Origin: Roseibium marinum
GTDB taxonomy: Bacteria > Pseudomonadota > Alphaproteobacteria > Rhizobiales > Stappiaceae
Assembly (NCBI RefSeq): GCF_002906165.1
Contig: NZ_PPCN01000004.1
Span: forward strand, 248,001-312,000
Direction: 5' to 3'
Length of the DNA stretch: 64,000 nucleotides
The translations under genes and the position numbers were made by a program. The notes below the pieces were generated by a model, which was not told the DNA's origin, searched no databases, and saw nothing but the letters and a program-made list of their open reading frames with translations. Shown here piece by piece: positions 1 to 8,705 of this stretch; the first letter of the stretch is position 1; each line of letters starts with the position of its first letter.

Positions 1-808
1 CAAAGAACAGATAGAGGGCGACACCCGCCAGAAACAGGGGGATCGACCCGGCAATGGGCACGGACAGAACGCTCTCCACAATCACCCAGAGCGCGAAGGA
101 TACCGCAAGGATGATGACAAGCCCGTTTGCCCACACCTTGGCCAGCATGATCTCGAACGGAGCAAGCGGCATGACCATCAGGTGTTCCAGGGTGCCGTGC
201 TCGCGCTCGCGGATGAATGCCGCACCGGTCAGCACCACGGTCAGCATCGTCACGTTGTTGATGATTTCCATCACGCTGGAGAACCAGGGGCTGGAAAGAT
301 TCGGGTTGAAGGCAAAGCGGGTGACGAGCGACAGGGGCAGCGATGCATCCTGCCCCTGTTCCTTTCCGTAGCGCTCGATCTCCTGGGCAAGAATACTGGC
401 GATATGGTTCGCGCCGATCCCCGCCTGCATTGTCGCGGTGGCATCGATATTGACCTGGATTGCCGGACGGTTTCCCCTGACCACATCCTTCTCGAAATCC
501 GGCGGGATCACCAGGATGAAGGAATAGCGGCGCGTATCCAGTCCGGGGTCGATCTCGTCGAAGGAGATGAGTTCGGGCCTGCGGAACTCCGGTTTCAGAA
601 AGGCCTGGCTTATTCTGGTGGAAAGCTGGGAACGGTCCTCGTCCACTATCGCGATTGCGGCGTTGTGCAGATCCGTCGAAAACCCGGTTCCGGCCGCATA
701 GATCCCGACGCTGAAGGACCAGCCGATCAGGATAAGCAGCACCGCATCCCTTCTGAGGCTGTAGAGTTCCTTCATTCCGAGACGCAGAATATTCTGGAGG
801 CTGTGCAT
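1..808 (-). CDS. yhhJ: ABC-2 type permease, YhhJ-like (3' end off window)
   Basis: Inner-membrane permease subunit of an RbbA/YhhJ/YhiI-type exporter. About 269 residues are visible. The N-terminus starts MHSLQNILRLGMKEL, followed by a membrane anchor (LLILIGWSFSVGIYAAG), a large periplasmic domain ending near VTRFAFNPNL, and the start of the ABC-2 membrane bundle with the motif FIREREHGTLEHL, typical of the family. The stop lies beyond base 1. The ATG at 808-806 follows the stop of the upstream ATPase gene by one base, so the two are translationally coupled. The family is confidently recognised; the substrate is not known. The symbol is by similarity to the E. coli arrangement. Confidence 0.88.
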   Translation of the reverse strand, partial: MHSLQNILRLGMKELYSLRRDAVLLILIGWSFSVGIYAAGTGFSTDLHNAAIAIVDEDRSQLSTRISQAFLKPEFRRPELISFDEIDPGLDTRRYSFILVIPPDFEKDVVRGNRPAIQVNIDATATMQAGIGANHIASILAQEIERYGKEQGQDASLPLSLVTRFAFNPNLSSPWFSSVMEIINNVTMLTVVLTGAAFIREREHGTLEHLMVMPLAPFEIMLAKVWANGLVIILAVSFALWVIVESVLSVPIAGSIPLFLAGVALYLFF

Positions 809-809
809 G

Positions 810-3569
810 TCAGGTTTCCTGCTTGGCCAGGAGAATGACGCTCAGGGCGATCAGAACGGGTCCGGCGGGAGCCAGGGCCAGGAAACTGGCCGTCAGGTCG
901 GAGAAGGACAATCCCTTGGTGAACGTCCCGACGCTGATCGTCAGGAAATGGGACATGGGAAAGACCGCGCCGATGACCGCGCCAAATCCATCGAGCGTAT
1001 TGACCGGCTGCATCATCCCCGAAAACTGGATGGCGGGAAGCGTCGTTCCGATCGCGGTTGCCGCAAGCGCGGCGACTTGTGTCCGGGTCAAACTGGAGAA
1101 GAACAGTCCGAACGCCGTGGAGGCGAACACATAAAGGACCGCGCCCGCAACAAGGGTCGTCAAACTGCCTTTGACGGGCACACCGAACACTGTCACGGCC
1201 ATCGCCGTCATCAGGGCGAAATTGACAAGCCCGAGGAGAACATACGGCAGTTGCTTTCCCAGCAGGAACTCCAGTTTGCTGACGGGCGTGACATAGAGGT
1301 TGGTAATGGACCCCAGTTCCTTCTCACGCACCACGCTGACGGCCGTCAGGATGGCCGGTATGAATATCAAAAGCAGTGCGATTACCGAGGGAACCATGGA
1401 ATAGACGCTCTTGAAGTCCTGATTGTAACGGAACCGGGTCTCAATCACGGCTTCGAGGATTTCCGGTCGTTCGCCGTAAAAACGGCTATACTGGTCCAGC
1501 ATGTATTCCTGGTGCATCCCCGCGACGTATCCGGCGGTGGTCTCGGCCCGAAAAGGCATGGCGCCATCGATTGTCGCGGCGATTTCCGGGCTTTGCCCGC
1601 GCAGCAGGTCGCGGCCGAATTGCGGGGGGATCTCGATGGCGAGGACGATATCGCCGCTCCGCAGGCGCTTTTCCATGTCGGCATGATCCGCCAGGGGGGC
1701 CTGCCCGGAAAAATACCGCGATCCGGAAAGACCTTCGAGATACTGGCGGCTCTCCACCGAACGGTCGAGATCCAGAACCGCGTAGTTCAGGTTTTCAACG
1801 TCTGTGGTGATCCCGAAACCGAACACCATCAGCAGGATCATCGTCCCAACCAGGGCAAAGGCCAGACGAACCGGATCCCGCAGCAGTTCCTTGCTCTCGC
1901 GCTGTGAATAGGCGCTCATCCGGCGCAGGGAGAACCCTTTGCGCGGCGCGGCAACCGTGGCAGGCTGCACCGCTTGCCTGCCCGCCTCTTCGAGCGCCTC
2001 ACTCTCCGGCCCGGTTCCGATCGCTTCTTCCAGATATCCGATGAAGGCGCCTTCCAGCGTCTCCGCACCACAGGCTTCAACTAGGGCCTCTGGCGTATCG
2101 CAGGCCAGAACCTTGCCGGCATGCATCAACGATATACGGTCGCACCGCTCACCTTCATTCATGAAATGCGTGCTGATGAAAATCGTCACGCCCTGATTGC
2201 GCGACAGGTCGATCAGCAGTTCCCAGAACACGTCCCTGGCAACCGGGTCGACCCCGGAAGTCGGTTCGTCGAGGATCAGCATTTCCGGCTCATGGACAAT
2301 CGCGACGGCCAGCGAGAGACGCTGGCGCACCCCAAGCGGCAGTTTTTCCGGCAGATCGTCCAGATGGGAGCCGAGATCGAAGCGCTCGATCAGCTCGCCG
2401 ATGCGCCGCTCCGCCTTGTCGGGCGCCAGGTGAAAGAGCTGCGCGTGAAGAACGAGGTTCTGGCGCACCGTCAGCTCGCTATAGAGCGAGAACGCCTGCG
2501 ACATGTAACCCACGCGCTTGCGGGTATCGACCCCGTCCCCACCCACACTCTTGCCGAACAGCCAGGCCTGACCGCTGGTTGGCTTCAACAGCCCCGTCAG
2601 CATCTTCATCGTTGTGGTCTTGCCGCAGCCGTTGGAGCCGAGAAATCCGAAGATCTCCCCACGCTCGATCTCGAAGCTGACGTCATCGACGGCGGTGAAT
2701 GCACCGAACTTCTGGACAAGATTGCTGGCAACAATAGCCTTGTCATGATCGGCGAAGGATCTTGGCGGAATCTCCAACAACCTGTGATCCCGCCGATCCT
2801 CCTCCGGCAGAAGCCTGACAAATGCCTCCTCGAGATCGCTCGCCCCTGCCGTTTTGAGGATCTCCGCGGGCGTTCCTTCCGCCAGTACCTTGCCGTCGTT
2901 CATCGCCACCAGCCAGTCGAAGCCGGACGCCTCGTCCATATAGGCGGTTGCGACCAGAACGCTGACATGCGGACGGTCCCGGCGGATGCGGGCGACCAGG
3001 GACCAGAACTGGCGGCGGGAAAGTGGATCGACCCCCGTTGTCGGTTCGTCCAGAATAAGCAGATCCGGATCGTGGATGAGTGCGCAGCACAGTCCGAGCT
3101 TCTGCTTCATTCCGCCCGAAAGCTTGCCGGCCGGACGCGCGAGAAACGGCCTCAGTCCCGTGCTTCGGGTCAGATCGTCAATGCGCGCGCGCCGTTCCGC
3201 AACGCCCTGGTCGAAAAGCTGGGCGAAGAATTCCAGATTTTCCCGGACCGTCAGATCCATATAAAGGTTCTTGCCGAGCCCCTGCGGCATATAGGCGATG
3301 CGCGGCAGCACCTTTCTCCGGTGGCCCTTGTCCGCCATATCGCCGCCAAGCGCCGTCACCGTTCCCGTCTGGATTTTGCGCGCGCCCGACACCAGGGCCA
3401 GAAGCGTCGACTTGCCGACCCCGTCCGGCCCCAGGAAACCGACCATGCAGCCGGCGGGAATATCCAGGGTGACGCCGTCCAGCGCAGCCGTTCCGCCATA
3501 AAGATGACGCACCCCGGCCAGGCTGGCGACCGGTTCGGCACGACGTTCGCCCGGTAAATCCGCGGTCAT
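810..3569 (-). CDS. rbbA: RbbA-type fused ABC ATPase/permease
   Basis: 919-residue fusion of two ABC nucleotide-binding domains and an ABC-2 permease domain, the architecture of E. coli RbbA (about 911 residues). NBD1 (about residues 14-240) has Walker [10 protein letters not shown], signature LSGGMKQ and [12 protein letters not shown]2 (about 270-500) has GSNGCGKTT, a less canonical LPLGVRQ signature and LILDEPTSG. The C-terminal membrane part (about 550-919) carries [17 protein letters not shown], as in ABC-2 permeases. The internal ATG at 3569 is preferred over the one at 3584 because AGGAG lies about 7 bases before it. It lies between the HlyD and permease genes. RbbA was first described as ribosome-associated, but in this operon context it is most likely an exporter component. 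Confidence 0.9.
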   Translation of the reverse strand: MTADLPGERRAEPVASLAGVRHLYGGTAALDGVTLDIPAGCMVGFLGPDGVGKSTLLALVSGARKIQTGTVTALGGDMADKGHRRKVLPRIAYMPQGLGKNLYMDLTVRENLEFFAQLFDQGVAERRARIDDLTRSTGLRPFLARPAGKLSGGMKQKLGLCCALIHDPDLLILDEPTTGVDPLSRRQFWSLVARIRRDRPHVSVLVATAYMDEASGFDWLVAMNDGKVLAEGTPAEILKTAGASDLEEAFVRLLPEEDRRDHRLLEIPPRSFADHDKAIVASNLVQKFGAFTAVDDVSFEIERGEIFGFLGSNGCGKTTTMKMLTGLLKPTSGQAWLFGKSVGGDGVDTRKRVGYMSQAFSLYSELTVRQNLVLHAQLFHLAPDKAERRIGELIERFDLGSHLDDLPEKLPLGVRQRLSLAVAIVHEPEMLILDEPTSGVDPVARDVFWELLIDLSRNQGVTIFISTHFMNEGERCDRISLMHAGKVLACDTPEALVEACGAETLEGAFIGYLEEAIGTGPESEALEEAGRQAVQPATVAAPRKGFSLRRMSAYSQRESKELLRDPVRLAFALVGTMILLMVFGFGITTDVENLNYAVLDLDRSVESRQYLEGLSGSRYFSGQAPLADHADMEKRLRSGDIVLAIEIPPQFGRDLLRGQSPEIAATIDGAMPFRAETTAGYVAGMHQEYMLDQYSRFYGERPEILEAVIETRFRYNQDFKSVYSMVPSVIALLLIFIPAILTAVSVVREKELGSITNLYVTPVSKLEFLLGKQLPYVLLGLVNFALMTAMAVTVFGVPVKGSLTTLVAGAVLYVFASTAFGLFFSSLTRTQVAALAATAIGTTLPAIQFSGMMQPVNTLDGFGAVIGAVFPMSHFLTISVGTFTKGLSFSDLTASFLALAPAGPVLIALSVILLAKQET

Positions 3570-3599
3570 GAAACACTCCTGCATCAGGTCACCGACCGC

Positions 3600-4589
3600 C
3601 TACTTCACGGAAGGCAGATGCACCGCGAGATCCGCGGGCCACGCCGTCCCGGGCGCCATCATCACATAGGCCACTCCGGGAAGCCCGGTGCGCACCTTTT
3701 CGATGTGTTCCTTCAGCAATTCCGCCGGAATGCTGATCTTGATCCGGAACATCAGTTTCTCGCGTTCGGTCCGGGTCTCGACCTCGCGCGGCGTGAACTG
3801 GGCGTCAGCGGCGACGAAAGAGACGTTTGCCGGGATGACATATCCGGGCGCCGCATCGAGAACGATCCGCGCCTCCGCCCCGATGTAAACCAGGCCGACT
3901 TCCGTCGTCGGCAGGAAGATGGTCATGTAGACATGCGCAAGATCGAGCAGGGTGATCACCCGCCCTCCTACCGAAAGCACTTCCCCGGGCTCCGCCAGCC
4001 GGTACTGAACCCGCCCGGCGATCGGTGCCTTCAGCTCCGCTTCCTCAATGAGGGTTCCGATCCGGTTCACCTCCGCACGCGCGGCTTCCACCAGGCTCCC
4101 GGCATTATTGAACTGGGCCTGAGCCGCCGCCAGCGCTGCTTCCGCCGTTTCCTTGGCGGTCTGCCGCTGGTCCGCCTCCTGCTGGGAGATGTGTCCCTTG
4201 GCCACGAGTGTCTGTGACCGCTGCAACGCCTGGGCAGCGTATTTCAGCTCGCTTTCCCTCTGCGCGGCCAGGGCTCTTGTCGACGCCACGAGATCCCTGG
4301 CCGCGGCGACATTCGCTTTTGCTCCGGCGAGCGAGGACTGAAGTTCGTCCGTGTCGATACGGGCCAGAAGCTGGCCTTCTTCGACAAGATCTCCCTCATC
4401 GACCAGCACCTCCAGCACACGTCCGCCGTTTTTAGTGGCGATCTGCACGGTCTCAGCCTCGATCCGGCCGTTCCCATAGGCAATCTCGTCCGGCAGCCTG
4501 TCCCGGTTCACATACCACCAGTATGAGCCCCCTCCGACGGCTGCCAGAAGGAGCAGAACCGGAAAAAGAACCTTGAAATTGAGAGACAT
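3600..4589 (-). CDS. yhiI: HlyD-family periplasmic adaptor, YhiI-like
   Basis: 329-residue membrane fusion (adaptor) protein. It has one N-terminal membrane anchor (VLFPVLLLLAAVGGGSYWW), a biotinyl-lipoyl-like half domain (GGRVLEVLVDEGDLVEEGQ), a central alpha-helical coiled hairpin (about residues 90-190, rich in Ala/Gln/Glu), then the second lipoyl half (ELKAPIAGRVQYRLAEPGEVL) and a beta-barrel domain. It would bridge the inner-membrane ABC exporter encoded just downstream to an outer-membrane channel, and it is the first gene of the three-gene operon. The ATG at 4589 is chosen because the predicted membrane anchor then lies right at the N-terminus; an in-frame start at 4634 would add 15 residues. 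Confidence 0.88.
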   Translation of the reverse strand: MSLNFKVLFPVLLLLAAVGGGSYWWYVNRDRLPDEIAYGNGRIEAETVQIATKNGGRVLEVLVDEGDLVEEGQLLARIDTDELQSSLAGAKANVAAARDLVASTRALAAQRESELKYAAQALQRSQTLVAKGHISQQEADQRQTAKETAEAALAAAQAQFNNAGSLVEAARAEVNRIGTLIEEAELKAPIAGRVQYRLAEPGEVLSVGGRVITLLDLAHVYMTIFLPTTEVGLVYIGAEARIVLDAAPGYVIPANVSFVAADAQFTPREVETRTEREKLMFRIKISIPAELLKEHIEKVRTGLPGVAYVMMAPGTAWPADLAVHLPSVK

Positions 4590-5139
4590 GGTTGCATCGC
4601 CTTGGGTTTGCAGGACCCCGGAAGACATCGGCAATCCGTGGTGAAACGCATGAATAATATAAAGACGGCCGAACTATAGCGCGGCGATCCATCCATGGAG
4701 TTGAGGTAGCGCAAATCTCCCGGCGGCGACACGAAAAACCGGAACGAAGTACAAATCCGGTCACGCAATGCGGTCGACTCCAGGCATTTCTCCGGAAACG
4801 AGCCTCAGGAGCCCGCCGCTTCCGGCAATCCCGCACAGTGTCGCCCGTCACACGTTTCTGAACGAAAAGCGACTAAATCAACCTGATCAGCGATGAGGAA
4901 CCTTACCGCTGAGACCCTGCAGGAGATCCAACATGTGTCGGCAGTGCCGGCAGGAGACAGGGCGGCTTCCCGGGAAACCACCGGGAGGCAACTCCCTTTG
5001 ATCTGTCCGTTGCAAAACCGCCCTCACCGATACGCACCGTTTCGCGTTTCTGTTTTGGCGAAGACGTCACCGCGCGATCTGAGCACCGGATTTTCACTGA
5101 TGAACTTGAATGAATTATTGCCCTCGAAAGGAAGGAAAA
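4590..5139. other. Intergenic region, no gene supported
   Basis: Divergent spacer between the exporter operon and the DUF1127 gene. It should hold both promoters, but I see no convincing -35/-10 pair. Short open frames here have neither a ribosome binding site nor recognisable protein features. Confidence 0.5.
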
Positions 5140-5388
5140 ATGGTTTTTGACTACGCCCCACCGGCAGGAAAATATCCTGGCCGTCCAAACGGACCGGCAT
5201 TCGACACCCGGAATCCGGTCGCCCTCTGGCGGAAAATCCTCAATTTCAGGATGTTCTCCCGGAACCGGAAGGTCTACGGGGAGCTTCTGGATTTGCCGGA
5301 CTACCTGCTCGATGACATCGGGCTCTCGCGCTCGGATGTCATGGCGGCGAGGCTCAGACAATCGCAGCACAGCCTGAACCGCCGATAA
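5140..5388 (+). CDS. DUF1127 (YjiS-like) small protein
   Basis: 82-residue protein whose C-terminal half is a DUF1127 domain: KVYGELLDLPDYLLDDIGLS followed by RSDV. The N-terminal 35 residues are Pro/Gly rich and probably disordered. The start at 5140 is set by a strong AAGGAAGG about 6 bases upstream; the in-frame ATG at 5110 lacks one. DUF1127 proteins are common in alphaproteobacteria, often in several copies. Small members have been linked to RNA maturation or turnover and phosphate/carbon metabolism in Agrobacterium and Rhodobacter; the role here is not known. A hairpin about 150 bases downstream may end its transcript. Confidence 0.85.
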   Translation: MVFDYAPPAGKYPGRPNGPAFDTRNPVALWRKILNFRMFSRNRKVYGELLDLPDYLLDDIGLSRSDVMAARLRQSQHSLNRR

Positions 5389-5397
5389 CAGCACATT

Positions 5398-5457
5398 CCC
5401 CAAAGAGCCCGGCCCCAAAAAGCCCAGCCCCAAAAAGCCCGGCCCCAAAGAGCCAGA
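5398..5457. repeat. Four tandem 15-bp repeats
   Basis: Four adjacent 15-base units of consensus CCCCAAARAGCCCGG at 5398, 5413, 5428 and 5443; the last unit is the most diverged (ends CCAGA). The array lies 9 bases after the DUF1127 stop and before a terminator-like hairpin, so it would form part of that mRNA's 3' untranslated region. Period 15 keeps any frame open, but no coding role is supported. Confidence 0.9.
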
Positions 5458-5539
5458 ATCGTTCCGAAGTGGCTATTGCAGAGGTCCTGCCGAACGGGAT
5501 CCCGCGTCCCACCGCGGTCGCCCCGGCGGCGGAACGGGT

Positions 5540-5561
5540 GGACGGAGGTTTTCCTCCGTCC
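5540..5561 (+). terminator. Terminator-like hairpin
   Basis: GGACGGAGG, loop TTTT, CCTCCGTCC: a perfect 9-bp stem followed by ATTTCCTTT. It is a probable terminator for the DUF1127 transcript. The trailing T-run is weak, so it may act partly as an mRNA 3'-end stabiliser. Confidence 0.6.
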
Positions 5562-5647
5562 ATTTCCTTTAGATCACGGACTTTTAAATGAGGACGGTCT
5601 GCACCGCCTGGCAATCGGGCCGAATTCCACCTTATTGGAATCTACAC

Positions 5648-7534
5648 CTAAGCCTCGCCACTCGCCGCAACCTGATCCTGGCCGTTGAGGACACCGGGCC
5701 GAAGCGCACCGGCCTGAAGCGATGTCCAGAGCGCGATCTGGACGTTCTGCCGCCTGCCGCGGATGGCGACGGCCTCCAGCCGGGGCGGAACCAGAGTGCA
5801 CCGGTCTGCCGCGGCAATCAGGGTCGCGGACAGGGCAACCGAAGCCTGGAAGGCCTTGCCGGTTTCCATCAGACGGCTGGCGACATTGACGCAGTCCCCG
5901 GTCGCCGCGATCTGCTGCTGGGTTTCATGACCGAGACGCGACAGGACCACCGGGCCGTAATGGCCGCCGATGCGGACATCGTTGATATCCTCGCCAAGGT
6001 CGGACGAAACGATCCAGTCCTGAACCGCTGCCACAAGATCGAAGGCACACAGACAGGCATCGGAAGCGTCCCGCGACCGGGCATCGGGGATACCGAAACA
6101 AATCATGGCGCCGTCGCCCATGAAGTCCAGCACCACGCCGTGATGCCTGGCGGTTTCATTGACGACAAGCGTGTGAAAGGCTTTCAGGACATCGCGCGTG
6201 CCGGCAGGTCCCAGCCGTTCGGTCAATCCCGTGTAACCGGCGAGGTCGATGAACAGGATCGCGACGTCCTGCTCCACCGGACGAAGCAGGAAGCCAGGAT
6301 CCTCCGCGATACGCCTTGCCAGACCCGGTGCCTGAAATCGGCTGAGGGCTTCATTGGCAACCGCGAACCGGCGGGTCTGACGCCGGTCGAAAACCTCACG
6401 GATAATCGCAATCATGACAAGGGGCGGCAGGCTTGCCGCCACCGGAAGCGCGCCGTTAAACCAGTACCCCTGCCCATAGGCGAAGGTAATGACGACGAGC
6501 CAGAAGCAGACGAGCAGAAGATAAAGGATTGTCGCCTGCGCCAGCGGCAGCAGAACCACCGCGATCATGGAGATCAGCACGATTGAAACCGCCGCAATCG
6601 CGTCGATGCGCCGGACGGTGCTGTTCCTGACGAGAGCCGTACCGTCGAGGAGGTTGGCGACGCCGGTTGCCAGAACTTCGACACCCGGAAGGATCTGGTC
6701 GAACGGTGTGCTGAACCGGTCGCCCACACCGGTTGCGGTCGCCCCGACCAACACCAGACGGCCTTCGAGCGCGCCCGCCGCCACGCTGCCGTCGTAGACG
6801 GATTGCGCGCTCACCGTTCTGATCGTCCCACGCGGTCCGTAGTAGTTGAGCGGCAGGTGCCAGGCGAAGTCGAGAGGCTGGAGCCTTTCCCGCAGGCGGA
6901 CTGCATTTCGTGTGAGCGTGGGATCCGGACCGAGATAGCGTCCCGTCGCCGAGAGCACGAAGGAGGGAACCGGGCCGTCTTTCGTGGCGAAGACAAGAGG
7001 GATATGACGCGGCGTGCCTCCCGCGTCCGTGGATACGTTGACAAGTCCCGTGGCGGCCACATTCCTCAAGGAAGGCAGCGGATTGAGCACATTGTCAGGT
7101 TTGGGAAGATAGGATCCGCCGGTGCGCTCGTCCGCGAATTGCCCCGCTGCGGCGATAACCGCCGGAAGTGTGCCCAGCGCGGCGGCAAGATTTTTGTCCC
7201 CGCCATTCGGGGCGTTTCCCGTCAGTAGAATGTCGATTGCAAGCGTCCGTGCACCGGCCTGCCTGATCTTGTCGATCAGCCGTGCCAGGTCGTCCTGTCC
7301 GACCGGATAGCTGCCTGTGCCTGCCACGGTTTCATCGTCAATCGCGACAATGACGACTTCATCGGAAGCCTTGCGCGGTCCGTTGATCAGAATACGCAAA
7401 TCAAGCAGAACCGTTTCAGCCCGGTCCAGCACGCTTGCCCGGCCTGAAAGATGCGTGTGAACGAGCCACCCGGTCCAGATACAGCCGACAAGGAGAGCGA
7501 CGAGCGCAAGCCTTATCGGTAGTCTCGATTTCAT
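5648..7534 (-). CDS. CHASE2-domain class III nucleotidyl cyclase
   Basis: 628-residue membrane protein. There is an N-terminal transmembrane helix, then an extracytoplasmic CHASE2 sensor domain (about residues 30-310, with VVIVAIDDETV and TLAIDILLTG), three or more membrane helices (about 325-390), and a cytoplasmic class III cyclase catalytic domain (about 420-600). Metal-binding Asp residues are visible in LFIDLAGYTG and FMGDGAMICFG, and the transition-state Asn/Arg pair in GDCVNVASRL, so it looks active; cAMP is the usual product. The ATG at 7534 overlaps the stop of the upstream FecR gene as ATGA, which fixes the start and implies coupling. CHASE2 presumably senses a periplasmic signal, perhaps through the FecR protein. 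Whether it makes cAMP or cGMP is not decided by sequence. Confidence 0.9.
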   Translation of the reverse strand: MKSRLPIRLALVALLVGCIWTGWLVHTHLSGRASVLDRAETVLLDLRILINGPRKASDEVVIVAIDDETVAGTGSYPVGQDDLARLIDKIRQAGARTLAIDILLTGNAPNGGDKNLAAALGTLPAVIAAAGQFADERTGGSYLPKPDNVLNPLPSLRNVAATGLVNVSTDAGGTPRHIPLVFATKDGPVPSFVLSATGRYLGPDPTLTRNAVRLRERLQPLDFAWHLPLNYYGPRGTIRTVSAQSVYDGSVAAGALEGRLVLVGATATGVGDRFSTPFDQILPGVEVLATGVANLLDGTALVRNSTVRRIDAIAAVSIVLISMIAVVLLPLAQATILYLLLVCFWLVVITFAYGQGYWFNGALPVAASLPPLVMIAIIREVFDRRQTRRFAVANEALSRFQAPGLARRIAEDPGFLLRPVEQDVAILFIDLAGYTGLTERLGPAGTRDVLKAFHTLVVNETARHHGVVLDFMGDGAMICFGIPDARSRDASDACLCAFDLVAAVQDWIVSSDLGEDINDVRIGGHYGPVVLSRLGHETQQQIAATGDCVNVASRLMETGKAFQASVALSATLIAAADRCTLVPPRLEAVAIRGRRQNVQIALWTSLQAGALRPGVLNGQDQVAASGEA

Positions 7535-8049
7535 CGCGCGAAGCGGGCAAGCAGCCTTTCGGCTTTTTCCTGCGGCCATTGTTTCGCGATCAGGGGATTG
7601 TCTTCCGTGACTTCCACACCTTCACCGTCAGACAGCGTCACGAGGTCCGAGCCGTCCGGCCGGGACACCGCGACCTTTCCGCGAACGACGAACACGGAAG
7701 TCATCTCCCGTGTTACGTCCACGACAAAGATCGTGCCCCGAACCGCGGCGATTGCATGAGGGGTGAGTATCTGAAAAGGTCCGCTGTCCGGCTCGACCTC
7801 GATAAGCACCGCATCCTCGGTAAGTTGGACCGCCGCGGGGCGGTCCTGTCCCGGAGAATTTTCAACCGCGATTTCGGCGGCTGCTTCCGCTTCGAACACA
7901 AGTCCGTTCGCGCACTGGTAGACGATCCTGGGCGGATTGGGCACATTCGCCTTGACGCAACCGTTGACGTCCTGAGCCGCGCCTTGCGTACAGGCTGCAG
8001 CCAGAAACAGGGTTGCCGTTAAAAATGTTTTTATGCGTATAGTTGACAT
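7531..8049 (-). CDS. FecR-domain lipoprotein
   Basis: 172 residues. The signal peptide ends in a lipobox (LFLAAAC, Cys20), so it is probably a lipoprotein, followed by a FecR-type beta-rich domain with TPHAIAAVRGTIFVVDV and TLSDGEGVEVTEDNP. FecR domains act in periplasmic signal relay. FecR genes placed beside CHASE2 cyclase genes recur in proteobacteria. The stop overlaps the cyclase start by four bases, so the two form one operon and probably one sensory unit. It is much shorter than the FecR anti-sigma regulators (about 310-330 residues) and has no cytoplasmic anti-sigma region. Confidence 0.85.
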   Translation of the reverse strand: MSTIRIKTFLTATLFLAAACTQGAAQDVNGCVKANVPNPPRIVYQCANGLVFEAEAAAEIAVENSPGQDRPAAVQLTEDAVLIEVEPDSGPFQILTPHAIAAVRGTIFVVDVTREMTSVFVVRGKVAVSRPDGSDLVTLSDGEGVEVTEDNPLIAKQWPQEKAERLLARFAR

Positions 8050-8109
8050 GATTTTCTCAATAGGGTTCTAGAAATAAGTCTATTCGTCCTGTGAATTTTG
8101 GCAATGCTA

Positions 8110-8374
8110 GGGTCTGTAGACAATTAGGTTTGGCTCGCGGCGCGAGCCGGATTTCGGTGTCCGAACAGGAGGAAAGTCCGCAGTGGTGCCCCCACCACAA
8201 GGACTTTCCGACGCAGTCGGGACCGAAATCCGCCGCGTCTCGAAGAGATTTGGCGCAAAACGCCCATTTCGGCGTCGCAATGTCTTGAAAGGGAACACCC
8301 TTCCTGCGACCTTGCTTCTTGAACTGAGCGTTTTGCATCCAAACCTCGACCAAATCCTTATTGTCCACAGACCC
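8110..8374. mobile_element. MITE-like element, TA-flanked, 265 bp
   Basis: Imperfect terminal inverted repeats: left begins GGGTCTGTAGACAATTAGG, and the right end read in reverse begins GGGTCTGTGGACAATAAGG. The element is flanked by TA on both sides (8108-8109, 8375-8376), consistent with TA target duplication as in IS630/Tc1-like or some IS5-group elements. Inside are nested stem-loops: an 11-bp perfect pair (8148-8158 with 8222-8232) enclosing GGAAAGTCC/GGACTTTCC (8171-8179, 8201-8209) and GTGGTG/CACCAC. No transposase is encoded. It sits between the FecR/cyclase operon and the divergent Crp gene, so it may affect their promoters. Confidence 0.75.
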
Positions 8375-8376
8375 TA

Positions 8377-8705
8377 GGTCCAAACCTCACAAATCAGACT
8401 GAATTTTCGCGGCAAGTGGCCTGAAGCCGACCGGACATGCGCTAAGCGGATATCCTGCCCGGGCTCGGGAGCATTGCCGCAGCAAATCGAAACCGTTTTT
8501 GCCGCGCTTCGAGTGAGACAGGAGCTTATCCGGCTGCAGCGTCGCAAAGCGTCGGAAAACAGACGGTTCCCGGCACTTGTGCGCATCTTATCGCAACAAA
8601 CTCGTTCCTGCCCCTTCAATCTCTTTTATAAGGGTAGGTCCTAAGACACCTGTAACGTTGTAGCCAGCGTTGTACAGCGAGAAAAATGTGAAGAAAGTGT
8701 AGCAG
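8377..8705. other. Upstream region of the Crp/Fnr gene
   Basis: Gene-free stretch between the MITE and the Crp-type regulator. It should hold that gene's promoter. I see no coding sequence, no clear promoter pair and no strong hairpin. Confidence 0.4.

Noticed and set aside
4893..5150. Plus-strand frame upstream of the DUF1127 gene
   Set aside because: Overlaps the DUF1127 start and ribosome binding site in another frame and has no recognisable features.
5398..5457. CRISPR-like array
   Set aside because: Units are contiguous with no spacers; simple tandem repeat.
5354..5614. Minus-strand frame reading the 15-bp repeat as a Leu-Phe-Gly-Ala-Gly pentapeptide array
   Set aside because: Any frame stays open across a 15-bp repeat; no ribosome binding site, and it overlaps the DUF1127 gene end and a terminator hairpin.
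8057..8383. Open frames inside the first MITE
   Set aside because: They coincide with the inverted-repeat element, differ on each strand and match no transposase motif.
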